In this document: piece after piece, positions 29,627-39,397 of the stretch
Position numbering within the stretch: position 1 is the stretch's first letter
Layout: each line of letters starts with the position of its first letter
Source: Companilactobacillus kimchiensis
GTDB taxonomy: Bacteria; Bacillota; Bacilli; Lactobacillales; Lactobacillaceae
Direction of reading: 5' to 3'
Length of the DNA stretch: 64,000 nt
Assembly: GCF_001438805.1 (NCBI RefSeq)
Contig: NZ_JQCF01000001.1
Span: forward strand, 186,001-250,000
Translations under genes and position numbers: made by a program
Notes under the pieces: generated by a model
Told to the model about the DNA's origin: nothing
What the model saw: the letters and a program-made list of their open reading frames with translations, nothing else
Database searches by the model: none

Positions 29627-30775
29627 ATGGCAACAATTCATAAACGCAATGGCAAATGGGAATATCGTGTTTCCTACAAAGACCCCACTACCGGCAAATA
29701 TAGAAATAAAACAAAGGGCGGGTTCGTCAGGAAAACAGAATGTGAGGAAGCCGCTAGGAAAATTGAATTACAAAAATCAAATCATGCTAACTTAGCAAAG
29801 CAAGATATGCTCTTCTCTGATTACTTTAAAGAATGGGTTGAATTATATCGCATTAAAGGTAAATCACATTCTACAGTTAATAGATACTATTTTGCGATAG
29901 ATGTAATCAAAAAATACTTTCCAAACATGAGGCTGGTTGATGTTACTAAAGCAGATTACCAGCATTTTTTAAATGAGTTTGGCAAAACTCGCACAAAAGT
30001 AACCGTTAGCAAATACAATAGTTTCTTTAGATCAATGTGTGAAGATGCAATAGCTGAGCAATTAATCTATACAGACTTCACTAGAAATACAACCATTGTT
30101 GCCGGTAAGGAATCAAAAAGCCCCGATGAAAAATTTCTTGAACCTGATGATTACATAAAACTGATTGAAATTGCTAAAATGCATACTTCTATTAATGATA
30201 TATCATCAGCTGAAGTATATTTAGTAACACAAACAGGAATGAGATACGAGGAATGCGCGGGGCTTACTTGGAATGATATCAATTTTAATAAAAAAGTAAT
30301 TCGTGTCAATAAAGCCATCGAAAATGATACCCGTAATCAAAAGGCCACTAAAACACCTGCTGGTGTTAGGTATGTTGATGTTAGTAGTGACTGCATTAAT
30401 GTACTTAAAAAGCTCAAAATTGGTCAGGAAGAATACTTTAAGAGAGTTAACTACACTGATCCTTACAATTATGTTTTTAGAAGCAGACGTAAAGAAACTC
30501 CTACTTCTCAATCAGTCAATCAGCAATTAAAGAAATTGCTAAATGAAATCGGTGCAAGCAAAATAATTAATTTTCACGGGATTAGACATACTCATATATC
30601 CTACCTACTTGATCAGGGCTTTAATCTTAAATATGTATCAAGACGTGTTGGTCATAAAACAACCGCTACTACATTAAAATATTATACTCATATGTTCGAT
30701 TCAACATCGCTTGAGCAAAGCAGTGATCTTAGAAAATTATTTAACGGCATTGAAGAAACTAATAATAATGATTAG
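29627..30775 (+). CDS. int: Tyrosine integrase
   Basis: 382 residues. The N-terminal arm-binding domain (IHKRNGKWEYRVSYKDPTTGK) is followed by a SAM-like core-binding domain (residues about 60-160) and the catalytic domain with Arg206 (TGMRYEE), His317-x-x-Arg320 (HGIRH), His343 (GHKTT) and the Tyr nucleophile at 352/353 (LKYYTHMF). It inserts and excises the phage at the adjacent tRNA-Ser gene. Ribosome-binding site GAAAGGAAA precedes the ATG. Four TGCGCAAA sites downstream are likely arm sites. Confidence 0.95.
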   Translation: MATIHKRNGKWEYRVSYKDPTTGKYRNKTKGGFVRKTECEEAARKIELQKSNHANLAKQDMLFSDYFKEWVELYRIKGKSHSTVNRYYFAIDVIKKYFPNMRLVDVTKADYQHFLNEFGKTRTKVTVSKYNSFFRSMCEDAIAEQLIYTDFTRNTTIVAGKESKSPDEKFLEPDDYIKLIEIAKMHTSINDISSAEVYLVTQTGMRYEECAGLTWNDINFNKKVIRVNKAIENDTRNQKATKTPAGVRYVDVSSDCINVLKKLKIGQEEYFKRVNYTDPYNYVFRSRRKETPTSQSVNQQLKKLLNEIGASKIINFHGIRHTHISYLLDQGFNLKYVSRRVGHKTTATTLKYYTHMFDSTSLEQSSDLRKLFNGIEETNNND

Positions 30776-30788
30776 TATTAATGCAATA

Positions 30789-30870
30789 TTTTGCGCACAC
30801 CTTTTTTGCTGATTTTTTCCTGCGCAAAATGGGACAATGAATCTTCCACTGCGCAAAATTCTGCGCAAAG
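30789..30870. repeat. Putative integrase arm-type sites (four TGCGCAAA copies)
   Basis: TGCGCAAAA-like motifs at 30789-30797 (inverted), 30821-30830, 30850-30859 and 30862-30870, in the short stretch between the integrase stop and the tRNA attachment site. Grouping of four 8- to 10-bp repeats next to an att core suits the arm-binding domain of a tyrosine integrase. Confidence 0.65.
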
Positions 30871-30900
30871 AAAACTTACATTATCTTTAATTTTCAAGAA

Positions 30901-30940
30901 AATAAAAAAATAGGAACGCCTTTTTATCAGCATTCCTATT
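30901..30940 (-). terminator. Intrinsic terminator downstream of tRNA-Ser
   Basis: Stem AATAGGAA/TTCCTATT (30909-30940) with an inner GC pair set and, on the minus strand, TTTTTATT. It ends transcription coming from the tRNA side into the prophage. Confidence 0.7.
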
Positions 30941-30979
30941 AGTAATCTTACGAACTTTTGTTCTCTTTTATTCTAAAAA

Positions 30980-31068
30980 AGGTGAGTACAGGATTTGAAC
31001 CTGCGCGCCCGCGTATAACGGGTTCGCCGGATTTCGAGTCCGGTGCATTACCACTCTGCCAACTCACC
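30980..31068 (-). tRNA. tRNA-Ser(CGA); prophage attachment site
   Basis: Cloverleaf with acceptor GGTGAGT/ACTCACC, anticodon stem CCGGA/TCCGG around CTCGAAA (anticodon CGA), a long variable arm typical of serine tRNA and T arm GCAGG TTCAAAT CCTGT. The 3' end faces the integrase, the usual geometry for tRNA-integrating phages; the matching att copy lies outside the window. The discriminator base reads U, where bacterial serine tRNAs normally have G. No CCA is encoded. Confidence 0.93.
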
Positions 31069-31104
31069 ATAATTAAGATCTGACCAAAATCAGACCTCTT
31101 TTAA

Positions 31105-31623
31105 TTAATATTGCATAAGGGTAAACATATCATACCCTTTAATCTTATCACGTCCGTGCAAATCTGTTAACTCAATCAAGAAGGCTGTACCAACTACGAT
31201 ACCACCTAATTTTTCAATCAACTTGATTGTAGCAGCTAAAGTACCACCAGTTGCCATCAGATCATCCACGACTAAAACTTTTTGACCAGGCTTGATTGCA
31301 TCTTTTTGCATATACAAAGAACCTTGACCATATTCAAGATCATAAGTAACAGAAACTGTTTCTCGAGGTAGCTTACCCTTTTTACGTGCAGGAGCAAAAC
31401 CAATTCCCATGTTATAAGCAACTGGACAACCCACGATGAAACCACGAGCTTCTGGTCCAGCAATCATTTCTGCACCACGGCTCTTCGCATATTCAACAAT
31501 CTTATCGGTTGCTGCAGCATATGCCTTACCATCAGCCATTAATGGTGAAATATCACGAAATAGTACACCAGGTTCTGGAAAATCTTGAACATTAGCAACA
31601 TATTTCCTAAAATCAATATCCAT
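31105..31623 (-). CDS. apt: Adenine phosphoribosyltransferase
   Basis: 172 residues, normal Apt length. It salvages adenine to AMP using PRPP. The PRPP-binding loop [15 protein letters not shown] is near residue 120, with the [14 protein letters not shown] and [18 protein letters not shown] segments of the family. It follows recJ by 21 bases in the same direction; recJ-apt is a common pair in Firmicutes. It is the first chromosomal gene next to the prophage tRNA. Confidence 0.95.
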   Translation of the reverse strand: MDIDFRKYVANVQDFPEPGVLFRDISPLMADGKAYAAATDKIVEYAKSRGAEMIAGPEARGFIVGCPVAYNMGIGFAPARKKGKLPRETVSVTYDLEYGQGSLYMQKDAIKPGQKVLVVDDLMATGGTLAATIKLIEKLGGIVVGTAFLIELTDLHGRDKIKGYDMFTLMQY

Positions 31624-31644
31624 TTTTAAAATTCCCCATTCAAC

Positions 31645-33972
31645 CTAACAATGGCAATCATAATCACTCATCCAGGACAAGAGATCGTCAAAGTTGGATT
31701 CAATTAATATTTTTTCAACATCATTGCGTTGTAATCTCTTTAAATAAGTCGGAGATTCAGTCAATTCACGTTGTTGTGAAGCATCAGCTTTTTCAACAAA
31801 ACCATTTACTATTTTAACAAAATTCAGCTCAAAAAACACTTTTAAATAAAAATCAATGTCGTTTTTTTGCAATTTTAGATATTCTGCCACCAGATCCATT
31901 CGTTCAGCTTGAATATTTTGATGGGTATAAAGATACTTCAAAAGGGTTTTCATCTTTATCATATCAGGCTTTAAGTAAGTTCCAGTTAAATCTGTATGGA
32001 ACAATAAAGCCGTATATTTAGTTTTATTCTTTTTTATGAAATTTTCGAATAACTCTAAACTGTGCGGACGATCATAAATCAAAATATTGTTCCCATCACA
32101 TTCTTCATCATAATGAATCAGCTTGGCCTTTATATTGGCACGTTTGGCAGCCTCATAGTAAGTTTCATTAAAGAACACGATATTATCAAAGTGTCCCATA
32201 ACTTCGCTGGAAAGGCGCTTATTTCGATAATCTAGGTATACCTGTCTCAAAGCTGCTATCTTTTTTGCTTGTGGTGAGATTTGGAAATCATCAAGCATCA
32301 TTTGAAGATTCTTTTTACCAGCCCATTCGTTAATACCCAATTCTCCGTAAACATCACAGACACTATTCTTAATTGTCTGTGACTTAGCAAACATCCCAAA
32401 ACCAATAGCCCCAATCTGGCGATTACCATCAGCAATCATGGTCTTTAAATGGGTCGCATCTTTTCCAATTGAACGTGGCTGTGCCAAGGAAACATTAGTC
32501 AATTTAACAACTGGTTTGGGATTGCCCATTCCAAATGGTGCTAATTGATTAATTTTTTTAATTAAATCAAAATTCAGTTCAGTAATATTTAAAGCTAAAT
32601 CATATTTCTTAACAACTGGAGCCTGGGGATCAAACCCTTGTTCTTTTGGCTCTGCTTGGAGCAGTTCAGTCAATTTATCCAATTGAGCTTCTTCAATCGA
32701 AAAACCACAAGCTTGAGCGTGACCACCAAAGGCAACAAAGAGATCATTATACTTGTTCAATGCCGTAAAGAGATTAAAACCTTCAGGACTACGTCCTGAA
32801 CCCTTCATCACGCCACTATTTTCATCAAACTGCGTTGCCAGGACAGGTTTATTTTCTTGATCCATTGTCCGACTGGCAACAATTCCTAAAATACCTTGAT
32901 GCCACTTATTACCCTTTAAAACAATCACACCATGATCTTTTTGCGCATTGATCTGACTTTGAGCATCGGCAAAAGCAGTATTAACTAATTCCTGACGTCG
33001 GGTATTAATATCTTCTGTTTCATCAACGATCTCTTTGGCAAAAGATTTATCACCGGTCGTTAATAATTCAACTCCTGATGAAGCATTTTCCAATCTGCCT
33101 AAGGCGTTGATTCGTGGTGCCAATTTGAAACCAATATCCTCTTCACTGATTCCATTGACTTTTAACTTACACTTCTTGATCAAAGCAGTTAATCCGACAT
33201 GATGATTCTGTTTCATCTGTTTCAGACCTTCGGTAACGATTACTCGATTCTCACCTTTCAGGGCTACAGAATCGGCCACAGTACCGATTGCAGCTAAATC
33301 AATCAACTCTAAGGCTTCGTCACCCAAAAGCGCGTCAGCTATCTTAAAAGCCACTCCAGCACCAGATAAGTACGGACAAACATATTCTGAGCCCGGGATA
33401 GTCGGATGAACGATTGCATCGGCTTCTGGTAATTCCGCTGGCAGATCATGATGATCGGTAACGATCACTTTAACACCACGATCTTTCATATACTTGATTT
33501 CATCTTTACCACTGACACCATTATCAACAGTGATCAATAAATCAATTCCCTGATCAGCTAAAAATTTATACCGTGCCAAATTAGGACCATAGCCGTCCTT
33601 AAAACGATCTGGAATATAAAAGATCGGTTTGGCCCCTAATTTTTGCAAAGCCAATTTCATGATTGAGGTACTGGTTACACCATCAGCATCATAATCACCA
33701 TAAATAGCAATCTTAGCTTCTGATTCAATCGCTTGATCGATCAATTCCAAAGCCTTATCCATATCATGTAATTCAAAAGGATCTTGTAATTCATCTACTC
33801 CCGCGTGTAAAAAGGTTTCGATATCTGCTGGTTCTGTAATATCTCTTTCCAAAAGTAACTCTGCTACGATTGGATCAATTTTCTTATCTTTAGCAAATTC
33901 GTCTATCACTTGTTTGGTGGGATTCTTACGCTTTTCCCAATTTATTTCTGTCAAAAAATCACCTACTGTCAA
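31645..33972 (-). CDS. recJ: Single-stranded-DNA-specific exonuclease RecJ
   Basis: 775 residues. DHH-type phosphoesterase motifs: IYGDYDADGVTSTS (about residue 95), LITVDNGVSG, VTDHHDLP (about residue 180) and the DHHA1 region with GKNWHQGILGIVASR-like sequence and GGHAQACGFSIE. The long C-terminal part matches Gram-positive RecJ. It degrades ssDNA 5' to 3' in recombination and repair. The ATG at 33972 starts MTVGDFLTEINWEKR. It is likely transcribed with apt. Confidence 0.95.
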   Translation of the reverse strand: MTVGDFLTEINWEKRKNPTKQVIDEFAKDKKIDPIVAELLLERDITEPADIETFLHAGVDELQDPFELHDMDKALELIDQAIESEAKIAIYGDYDADGVTSTSIMKLALQKLGAKPIFYIPDRFKDGYGPNLARYKFLADQGIDLLITVDNGVSGKDEIKYMKDRGVKVIVTDHHDLPAELPEADAIVHPTIPGSEYVCPYLSGAGVAFKIADALLGDEALELIDLAAIGTVADSVALKGENRVIVTEGLKQMKQNHHVGLTALIKKCKLKVNGISEEDIGFKLAPRINALGRLENASSGVELLTTGDKSFAKEIVDETEDINTRRQELVNTAFADAQSQINAQKDHGVIVLKGNKWHQGILGIVASRTMDQENKPVLATQFDENSGVMKGSGRSPEGFNLFTALNKYNDLFVAFGGHAQACGFSIEEAQLDKLTELLQAEPKEQGFDPQAPVVKKYDLALNITELNFDLIKKINQLAPFGMGNPKPVVKLTNVSLAQPRSIGKDATHLKTMIADGNRQIGAIGFGMFAKSQTIKNSVCDVYGELGINEWAGKKNLQMMLDDFQISPQAKKIAALRQVYLDYRNKRLSSEVMGHFDNIVFFNETYYEAAKRANIKAKLIHYDEECDGNNILIYDRPHSLELFENFIKKNKTKYTALLFHTDLTGTYLKPDMIKMKTLLKYLYTHQNIQAERMDLVAEYLKLQKNDIDFYLKVFFELNFVKIVNGFVEKADASQQRELTESPTYLKRLQRNDVEKILIESNFDDLLSWMSDYDCHC

Positions 33973-34070
33973 TTAATTATATCAATTTTGGAGCATAAAA
34001 AAAAAGCCCTGAAGGATTATTTACAATATAATTTCGTAAACCAATCATTCAAAACTCTTTTAAGGAATCA

Positions 34071-34739
34071 TTAAGAAAAGACTGCTAAAGTACCTTTATT
34101 GGCCGGTTGACTGCTTACTAATGAACCCTGTAAAGCCCAGCGGTTAGTACCACCGTCAGCACAAGTGATCAAGGTCAAAATACTTTGATTTTTCACATCG
34201 TCCAGTAAATAAACCGCTGTAGGTGGAACAATCTTTTTGAAATAGATCTTATATGTATAAACTCGTTTCATATCGGTAATATATGCTAAATCACCAATTT
34301 GAGCATTTTCCAATGGTGAAAATAGTGCCCCTTTATTAGTCATATAATGACCAGCTAAGGCATAATTTGATTTACCCATCTTCTCGTTCTCTTTCATCGT
34401 ACCACCACCGGTCGACAAAGCATTATCGCTCAAGCCGACTACGATTGGTAGACGCAAGTTAACTGAAGGTACAGCCATTTTACCGACTACTGCCGCATCA
34501 TTATTGACTGACGCTTTGGCAACCTGCGAGGCTGAAATGGGTTTTACTTTATTAAAGTCAAACTGTCCTGACTTCTTTTTGTTTTCCTTGACCTTCTTAG
34601 CCGTCAAGGCAGATAAATTCTGCTGGGAAATACGCTTAACCGCATATTCTTTAATAGGCTGGTTGAAAATCAAAGCCAAAGCAATTAGAAGTAAGAGGAC
34701 AGTTCCAAAAATTGAAAAGAATTTCTTCATTTTTTTCAT
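34071..34739 (-). CDS. srtA: Class A sortase
   Basis: 222 residues. An N-terminal signal anchor (FSIFGTVLLLLIALALIF) places the catalytic domain outside. The sortase fold shows GHYMTNKGALFSPL (His131), the catalytic motif TLITC (Cys193) and Arg200 in TNRWALQG. It anchors LPxTG proteins to the peptidoglycan. It is divergent to galE across 155 bp; a run of nine T after its stop hints at termination, though the stem is weak. Confidence 0.93.
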   Translation of the reverse strand: MKKMKKFFSIFGTVLLLLIALALIFNQPIKEYAVKRISQQNLSALTAKKVKENKKKSGQFDFNKVKPISASQVAKASVNNDAAVVGKMAVPSVNLRLPIVVGLSDNALSTGGGTMKENEKMGKSNYALAGHYMTNKGALFSPLENAQIGDLAYITDMKRVYTYKIYFKKIVPPTAVYLLDDVKNQSILTLITCADGGTNRWALQGSLVSSQPANKGTLAVFS

Positions 34740-34858
34740 TCCGTTCCAATAAATTTGCTATATAACTTAATATTAAAACATATATGGATAAAAGTTAAGT
34801 TTTTAATTTATTCAAGTTGTTCTCAAATTTAAAGACAATTAAAATTCAGCAAATAAGT

Positions 34859-34864
34859 TATAAT
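34859..34864 (+). promoter_or_regulatory. Likely -10 element of galE
   Basis: TATAAT 31 bp before the galE ATG; no good -35 at 16-18 bp. The GGAGG at 34883-34887 supports the downstream start. Confidence 0.4.
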
Positions 34865-34894
34865 AGTTTTATAAATGAATCTGGAGGTAATTTT

Positions 34895-35884
34895 ATGAGT
34901 ATTCTCGTTTTAGGTGGTGCCGGATATATTGGTTCTCACACTGTTGATCATCTGTGTGAACTAGGATACGACGTCATTGTAGCAGACAATTTATCAACGG
35001 GTCACGTACAAGCAATTAATTCGCAAGCTAAATTTTATCAAGGTGATGTCCGTGATAAAGAATTTTTAATCAAATTATTCCAAAATGAAGACATTACTGA
35101 TGTGATCCATTTTGCCGCATTTTCAATCGTTCCAGAATCAATGAAAGATCCCTTAAAATACTTCGATAACAATACTGCGGGAATGATTTCACTCTTACAA
35201 GTCATGCACAATTTTGGAGTTAAGCATATCGTCTTCTCCTCAACCGCTGCAACTTATGGCGAACCTAAACAGATTCCCATTAAGGAAACTGATCCCACTG
35301 TTCCCACTAATCCCTATGGTGAAAGTAAACTAGCTATGGAAAAAATCATGCACTGGTGTGATGTTGCTTATGGCATCAAATTTATTGCTTTGAGATATTT
35401 CAATGTTGGTGGTGCTAAATCTGATGGTTCAATTGGTGAAGATCACAATCCTGAAACTCATTTGATTCCAGTGGTACTCCAAGTTGCTGCCGGTCAACGA
35501 GACGAATTGACTATTTTCGGTGACGATTACGATACTGCTGATGGTACCAACGTCCGTGATTATGTTCATGTGGAAGATTTAGCTGAAGCCCATCGTTTAG
35601 CAATGGAATATCTTCGCAAAAACGAAACTAGTAACGTCTTTAACTTAGGTTCATCCAATGGTTTCTCCAATAAGCAAATTCTTGAAGCTGCTCGTAAAGC
35701 AACTGGCAAAGAAATCCCTGCTAAAATTGGTCCACGTCGTGCTGGCGACCCTAGTACTTTGATTGCTGACTCGACTAAAGCCAGAACTGTTTTGAAATGG
35801 CAACCTAAGTATGACGATGTTGAAAAAGTTATCGCTGATGCTTGGAATTTTAAAGCAAAACATTTAAATGGTTATGAAGATTAA
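34895..35884 (+). CDS. galE: UDP-glucose 4-epimerase
   Basis: The start is ATG at 34895 ([15 protein letters not shown]), 7 nt after GGAGG; the frame extends upstream without signals. 329 residues. Rossmann motif GGAGYIGSH at the N-terminus and the catalytic pair in [11 protein letters not shown] (YxxxK, about residues 149-153); [11 protein letters not shown] supplies the Ser/Thr. It interconverts UDP-glucose and UDP-galactose for galactose use and envelope sugars. Only plus-strand chromosomal gene here, standing alone between terminator and divergent sortase. Confidence 0.95.
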   Translation: MSILVLGGAGYIGSHTVDHLCELGYDVIVADNLSTGHVQAINSQAKFYQGDVRDKEFLIKLFQNEDITDVIHFAAFSIVPESMKDPLKYFDNNTAGMISLLQVMHNFGVKHIVFSSTAATYGEPKQIPIKETDPTVPTNPYGESKLAMEKIMHWCDVAYGIKFIALRYFNVGGAKSDGSIGEDHNPETHLIPVVLQVAAGQRDELTIFGDDYDTADGTNVRDYVHVEDLAEAHRLAMEYLRKNETSNVFNLGSSNGFSNKQILEAARKATGKEIPAKIGPRRAGDPSTLIADSTKARTVLKWQPKYDDVEKVIADAWNFKAKHLNGYED

Positions 35885-35894
35885 TAATCTTGAT

Positions 35895-35940
35895 TAAAAA
35901 AACTGATTCTGAGATAAATCCCAGGGTCAGTTTTTATTTT
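35895..35940. terminator. Bidirectional terminator between galE and the oxidoreductase gene
   Basis: Stem AACTGA..CT/AG..TCAGTT (35901-35932) with T runs on both strands: TTTTTATTTTT on plus and TTTTTTAAT on minus. Serves the converging genes. Confidence 0.75.
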
Positions 35941-37250
35941 TATATCAAATATTCCAAATCACTAGCTGCAGTTGGATAAGCAAAAATTTCTTTCAAAACG
36001 TCTGCATGAGTCATATGATTCTTAATTGCTAAGGTCAACAAATTGATCAAACTATCAGCATTCCCAGTTAATAAAGTGGCTCCAATAATCTCTGAACGGT
36101 CATTTAGGACAATACGAATCATTGCCCTAGCTTCATTGGTATGACTATAAGTAAACCAACTTGTCACATCTTGATCGACTACTCTAGCACCTTCTTGAGC
36201 ACCAACTTTAGCCAATTTAGGACTACCGTAAACAACTGTTGGAATCAATGGATAGTCAATTGCCACCGTTGTTTGACCAAGAATAACCTGACTGACATAA
36301 CTAGCTTCAAACCCGGCTACAGGCGTCAATTTAGGTTCTTTAGTTGAAATGACATCCCCAATTGCATAAATTTTACTACTTGAGGATTGTAAATGATCAT
36401 TTACGATTACACCGTGACGATCGACTTTGACATTAGCTTTCTCTAAATCAAGAAAATCATCATTAGGAATCCGACCAGTAGCACCAATCACCAAATCGGT
36501 CGTCAACTCAAAACCAGCAGCTTTAATAGTATATTGACCATCTTTAGTAACGTCAATTGCTTGAGTATCAACGTTAAAATTGAAATCAACACCCTTATTT
36601 TCTAATTGTTTAACTAATTCCAAGGCATATTCTTCATTAAATTCCTTCAATGGATGATTATTATGATGAATAATATGCACTTTAGCTCCGGTGGCATTAG
36701 CGATTGTAGCTAATTCAAAAGCAATATATCCAGCCCCAATAATAGTAATATCAGCTGGCATCTTCTTTAACGAAAGAAAATCAGTACTCGATAACAACTG
36801 TTCTTTACCGGGAATATTCAAATAGCTGGGACGTTGACCAGTTGCCAAAATAAAATGTTGTGCTTGATAATGATCAGTTCCATTCACGACTACTTCATCT
36901 TCAGAAATAAACTTTGGTTGACCATCAATTGCAGTCATTCCAGCACCAACAATACCATCACGACTACCTTTAGATACCGGATCAGTAAACTTTTCTTTAA
37001 ACTGTTCTAATTCTTTCCAATTTACAAATGGCACATCAGAAAATCCTTTATCTTGCAGTTGCATCATCTTGTCTCGAGCTTCCACACCACTCAAGAAAAC
37101 TTTTTTCGGATCACAGCCCCGATTAGGGCAAGTACCACCCCAAAGGTTATTTTCAATTACAGCCACTGTTTGACCAGCTGCTTTCAAATCATAAGCTGCG
37201 GCTAAACCGGCTGGACCAGCACCAATAATAATTGTATTGAATTTTTCCAT
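35940..37250 (-). CDS. FAD-dependent pyridine nucleotide-disulfide oxidoreductase
   Basis: 436 residues. FAD motif IIGAGPAGLAAAYDL at the N-terminus, redox pair CPNRGC (Cys41, Cys46), NAD(P)-binding ITIIGAGYIAFELATIA near residue 170, and the dimerisation domain ending FAYPTAASDLEYL. Class I enzymes such as glutathione reductase have His-Pro-Thr in that last motif; here it is Tyr-Pro-Thr, so the usual acid-base His is missing. It is glutathione-reductase-like in overall form, but the substrate is uncertain. Transcribed alone, after a terminator. Confidence 0.8.
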   Translation of the reverse strand: MEKFNTIIIGAGPAGLAAAYDLKAAGQTVAVIENNLWGGTCPNRGCDPKKVFLSGVEARDKMMQLQDKGFSDVPFVNWKELEQFKEKFTDPVSKGSRDGIVGAGMTAIDGQPKFISEDEVVVNGTDHYQAQHFILATGQRPSYLNIPGKEQLLSSTDFLSLKKMPADITIIGAGYIAFELATIANATGAKVHIIHHNNHPLKEFNEEYALELVKQLENKGVDFNFNVDTQAIDVTKDGQYTIKAAGFELTTDLVIGATGRIPNDDFLDLEKANVKVDRHGVIVNDHLQSSSSKIYAIGDVISTKEPKLTPVAGFEASYVSQVILGQTTVAIDYPLIPTVVYGSPKLAKVGAQEGARVVDQDVTSWFTYSHTNEARAMIRIVLNDRSEIIGATLLTGNADSLINLLTLAIKNHMTHADVLKEIFAYPTAASDLEYLI

Positions 37251-37265
37251 TAATAAAGACCTCCA

Positions 37266-37315
37266 AAATAAAAAAGCGCTTATAACGTAACAACTAGTTA
37301 CATTATAAACACTTA
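37266..37315 (-). terminator. Intrinsic terminator after lepA
   Basis: Long stem (AGTGTTTATAATGTAAC with GTTACGTTATAAGCGCT, 5-nt loop) followed by TTTTTTATTTT on the minus strand. Confidence 0.85.
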
Positions 37316-37319
37316 TTGA

Positions 37320-39164
37320 TTATTTACTGCCTTCTTTGCCTCGGTTAAGATCAAGCACTGACATAAAGGCTTCTTGAGGAATCGAAACTTTTCCAACTTC
37401 CTTCATGCGCTTCTTACCAGCCTTTTGTTTGTTCAATAACTTATCACGACGAGTTCTATCACCACCATAAAGCTTAGCAGTAACATCCTTCCGATAGGCT
37501 TTAACATTAGCCCGAGCCACAATTTTATTGCCAATTGCTGCTTGAATAGGGATTTCAAACATTTGACGAGGAATAACTTCCTTCAAACGAGCTACAATAT
37601 CACGACCACGTTTTTGGGCAAAATCTTTATGAACAATAAAACTAAGAGCATCAATCGATTCACCATTCAACAAAATATCCATTTTAACTAACTCACTTGG
37701 TTCATAATCTTCAACCTCATAATCCAAGGAAGCATAACCCTTAGTGTTAGACTTCAAATCATCAAAGAAATCAAAGATAATTTCTAGCAACGGAATCTTA
37801 TAGATAACGTTAACTCGATATTTGTCCAAATAGTCCATCGTTACGAACTCACCACGTTTACGTTGGCAAAGTTCCATAACTGGTCCCACAAAATCCTCAG
37901 GTACCATAATTTCCGCTCTCACGTATGGTTCACGAATCTCCTTGATCTCAGAAGCATCTGGTAATTCAGATGGATTATCAACTACAATATTTTCGCCGTC
38001 AGAAGTAGTTACATGATAATCAACTGATGGTGATGTTGTAATCAAATCAAGATCAAAATCACGTTCCAAACGTTCTTGAACCACATCCATGTGCAAAAGT
38101 CCTAAGAATCCACAACGGAATCCAAATCCTAAGGCAGTTGATGTTTCTGGTTCATATTCCAAAGCAGCATCATTTAATTGTAATTTTTCCAAAGCTTCAT
38201 GTAGATCTTCATATTTGGAATTATCAACTGGATAAAGTCCAGCGTAGACCATTGGTGTACTCTTACGGTAACCAGTCAAGGCTTCATCAGTTGGATTATT
38301 AGCCAAAGTAACGGTATCACCAACTTGAGTTTCCTTAACTGACTTGATAGCAGCAGTAATATAACCTACATCCCCAGCCATCAAATAATCACGTTTGACC
38401 GCTTTAGGGGACATGACACCGACTTCAGTTACTTCAAAGGTCTTCTTATTACTCATCAATTGAATCGTGTCTCCGACCTTTACAACGCCCTCACGGACAC
38501 GTACATCCAAAACAACTCCACGGTAACTGTCATAAACCGAATCAAAGATCAAAGCTTTGAGTGGTTTATCAAGATCACCTTCAGGAGCAGGCACGTCAGA
38601 AACGATTCGTTCCAAAAGTTCGTCGACCCCAATACCAGTTTTAGCACTCATCAAAATAGCTGATTCGGCGTCAATACCGATAGCTTCTTCGATTTCTTCT
38701 TTAACTTTATCAGGTTCAGCTGATGGCAAATCGATTTTATTGATTACTGGCACGATTTCCAGATCATTATCAATTGCTAAATAAGCATTTGCCAACGTTT
38801 GGGCTTCAACACCCTGGGCAGCATCAACCACCAACAAAGCGCCCTCACAAGCAGCCAATGATCGTGAGACTTCATAGGAAAAGTCTACGTGTCCTGGTGT
38901 ATCGATCAGATGGAAAATATATGTTTGTCCATCTTTAGCTTCATATTCAAGTTCTACCGCATTCAACTTAATCGTAATCCCACGTTCACGTTCCAAGTCC
39001 ATATCATCAAGGATCTGAGCTTTCATTTCACGTTTGGAGATTGTCTTAGTTCTTTCCAAAATCCGATCGGCAATTGTTGATTTACCATGATCGATATGCG
39101 CTACGATAGAAAAATTACGAATTCTTTTTTGTCTTTCTTTTAACTTATCGAGATCTAAATTCAT
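37320..39164 (-). CDS. lepA: Elongation factor 4 (LepA)
   Basis: 614 residues, expected LepA length. GTPase motifs: G1 AHIDHGKST at about residue 22, G3 DTPGHVDF, G4 NKIDLP. The LepA-specific C-terminal domain shows [21 protein letters not shown] and [16 protein letters not shown] ribosome-bound GTPase that back-translocates or rescues stalled ribosomes. Separated from dnaJ by 230 bp with a terminator, so it has its own promoter. Confidence 0.97.
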   Translation of the reverse strand: MNLDLDKLKERQKRIRNFSIVAHIDHGKSTIADRILERTKTISKREMKAQILDDMDLERERGITIKLNAVELEYEAKDGQTYIFHLIDTPGHVDFSYEVSRSLAACEGALLVVDAAQGVEAQTLANAYLAIDNDLEIVPVINKIDLPSAEPDKVKEEIEEAIGIDAESAILMSAKTGIGVDELLERIVSDVPAPEGDLDKPLKALIFDSVYDSYRGVVLDVRVREGVVKVGDTIQLMSNKKTFEVTEVGVMSPKAVKRDYLMAGDVGYITAAIKSVKETQVGDTVTLANNPTDEALTGYRKSTPMVYAGLYPVDNSKYEDLHEALEKLQLNDAALEYEPETSTALGFGFRCGFLGLLHMDVVQERLERDFDLDLITTSPSVDYHVTTSDGENIVVDNPSELPDASEIKEIREPYVRAEIMVPEDFVGPVMELCQRKRGEFVTMDYLDKYRVNVIYKIPLLEIIFDFFDDLKSNTKGYASLDYEVEDYEPSELVKMDILLNGESIDALSFIVHKDFAQKRGRDIVARLKEVIPRQMFEIPIQAAIGNKIVARANVKAYRKDVTAKLYGGDRTRRDKLLNKQKAGKKRMKEVGKVSIPQEAFMSVLDLNRGKEGSK

Positions 39165-39331
39165 AAATTGTTCCCTTCTATCAGAAATTTTATCATTTTG
39201 TCTATTTTACACTATTGTACACCGATGTTCTAGACAGCAAACTGTACAGCTTTATAGATTTTAGTTAATCAAAAAATACTATCCTCGTAAAAATAATACT
39301 TTGACGACGCTGGCGTTTTACAATTACTCAC

Positions 39332-39372
39332 AAAAATACCATCAATCCAAATAGGAATTGATGGTATTTTTT
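39332..39372 (-). terminator. Terminator of the hrcA-grpE-dnaK-dnaJ operon
   Basis: Perfect 10-bp stem TACCATCAAT/ATTGATGGTA with a 10-nt loop and T runs on both sides (TTTTTG on minus). The remaining 160 bp up to lepA show no gene. Confidence 0.85.
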
Positions 39373-39397
39373 AATGTTAACCTTATTGGGTCACATT

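Noticed and set aside
1-30980. Defective PBSX-like particle rather than a phage
   Set aside because: Replication, recombination, integration, lysogeny and packaging genes all look intact in the visible part; completeness of the left end cannot be judged.
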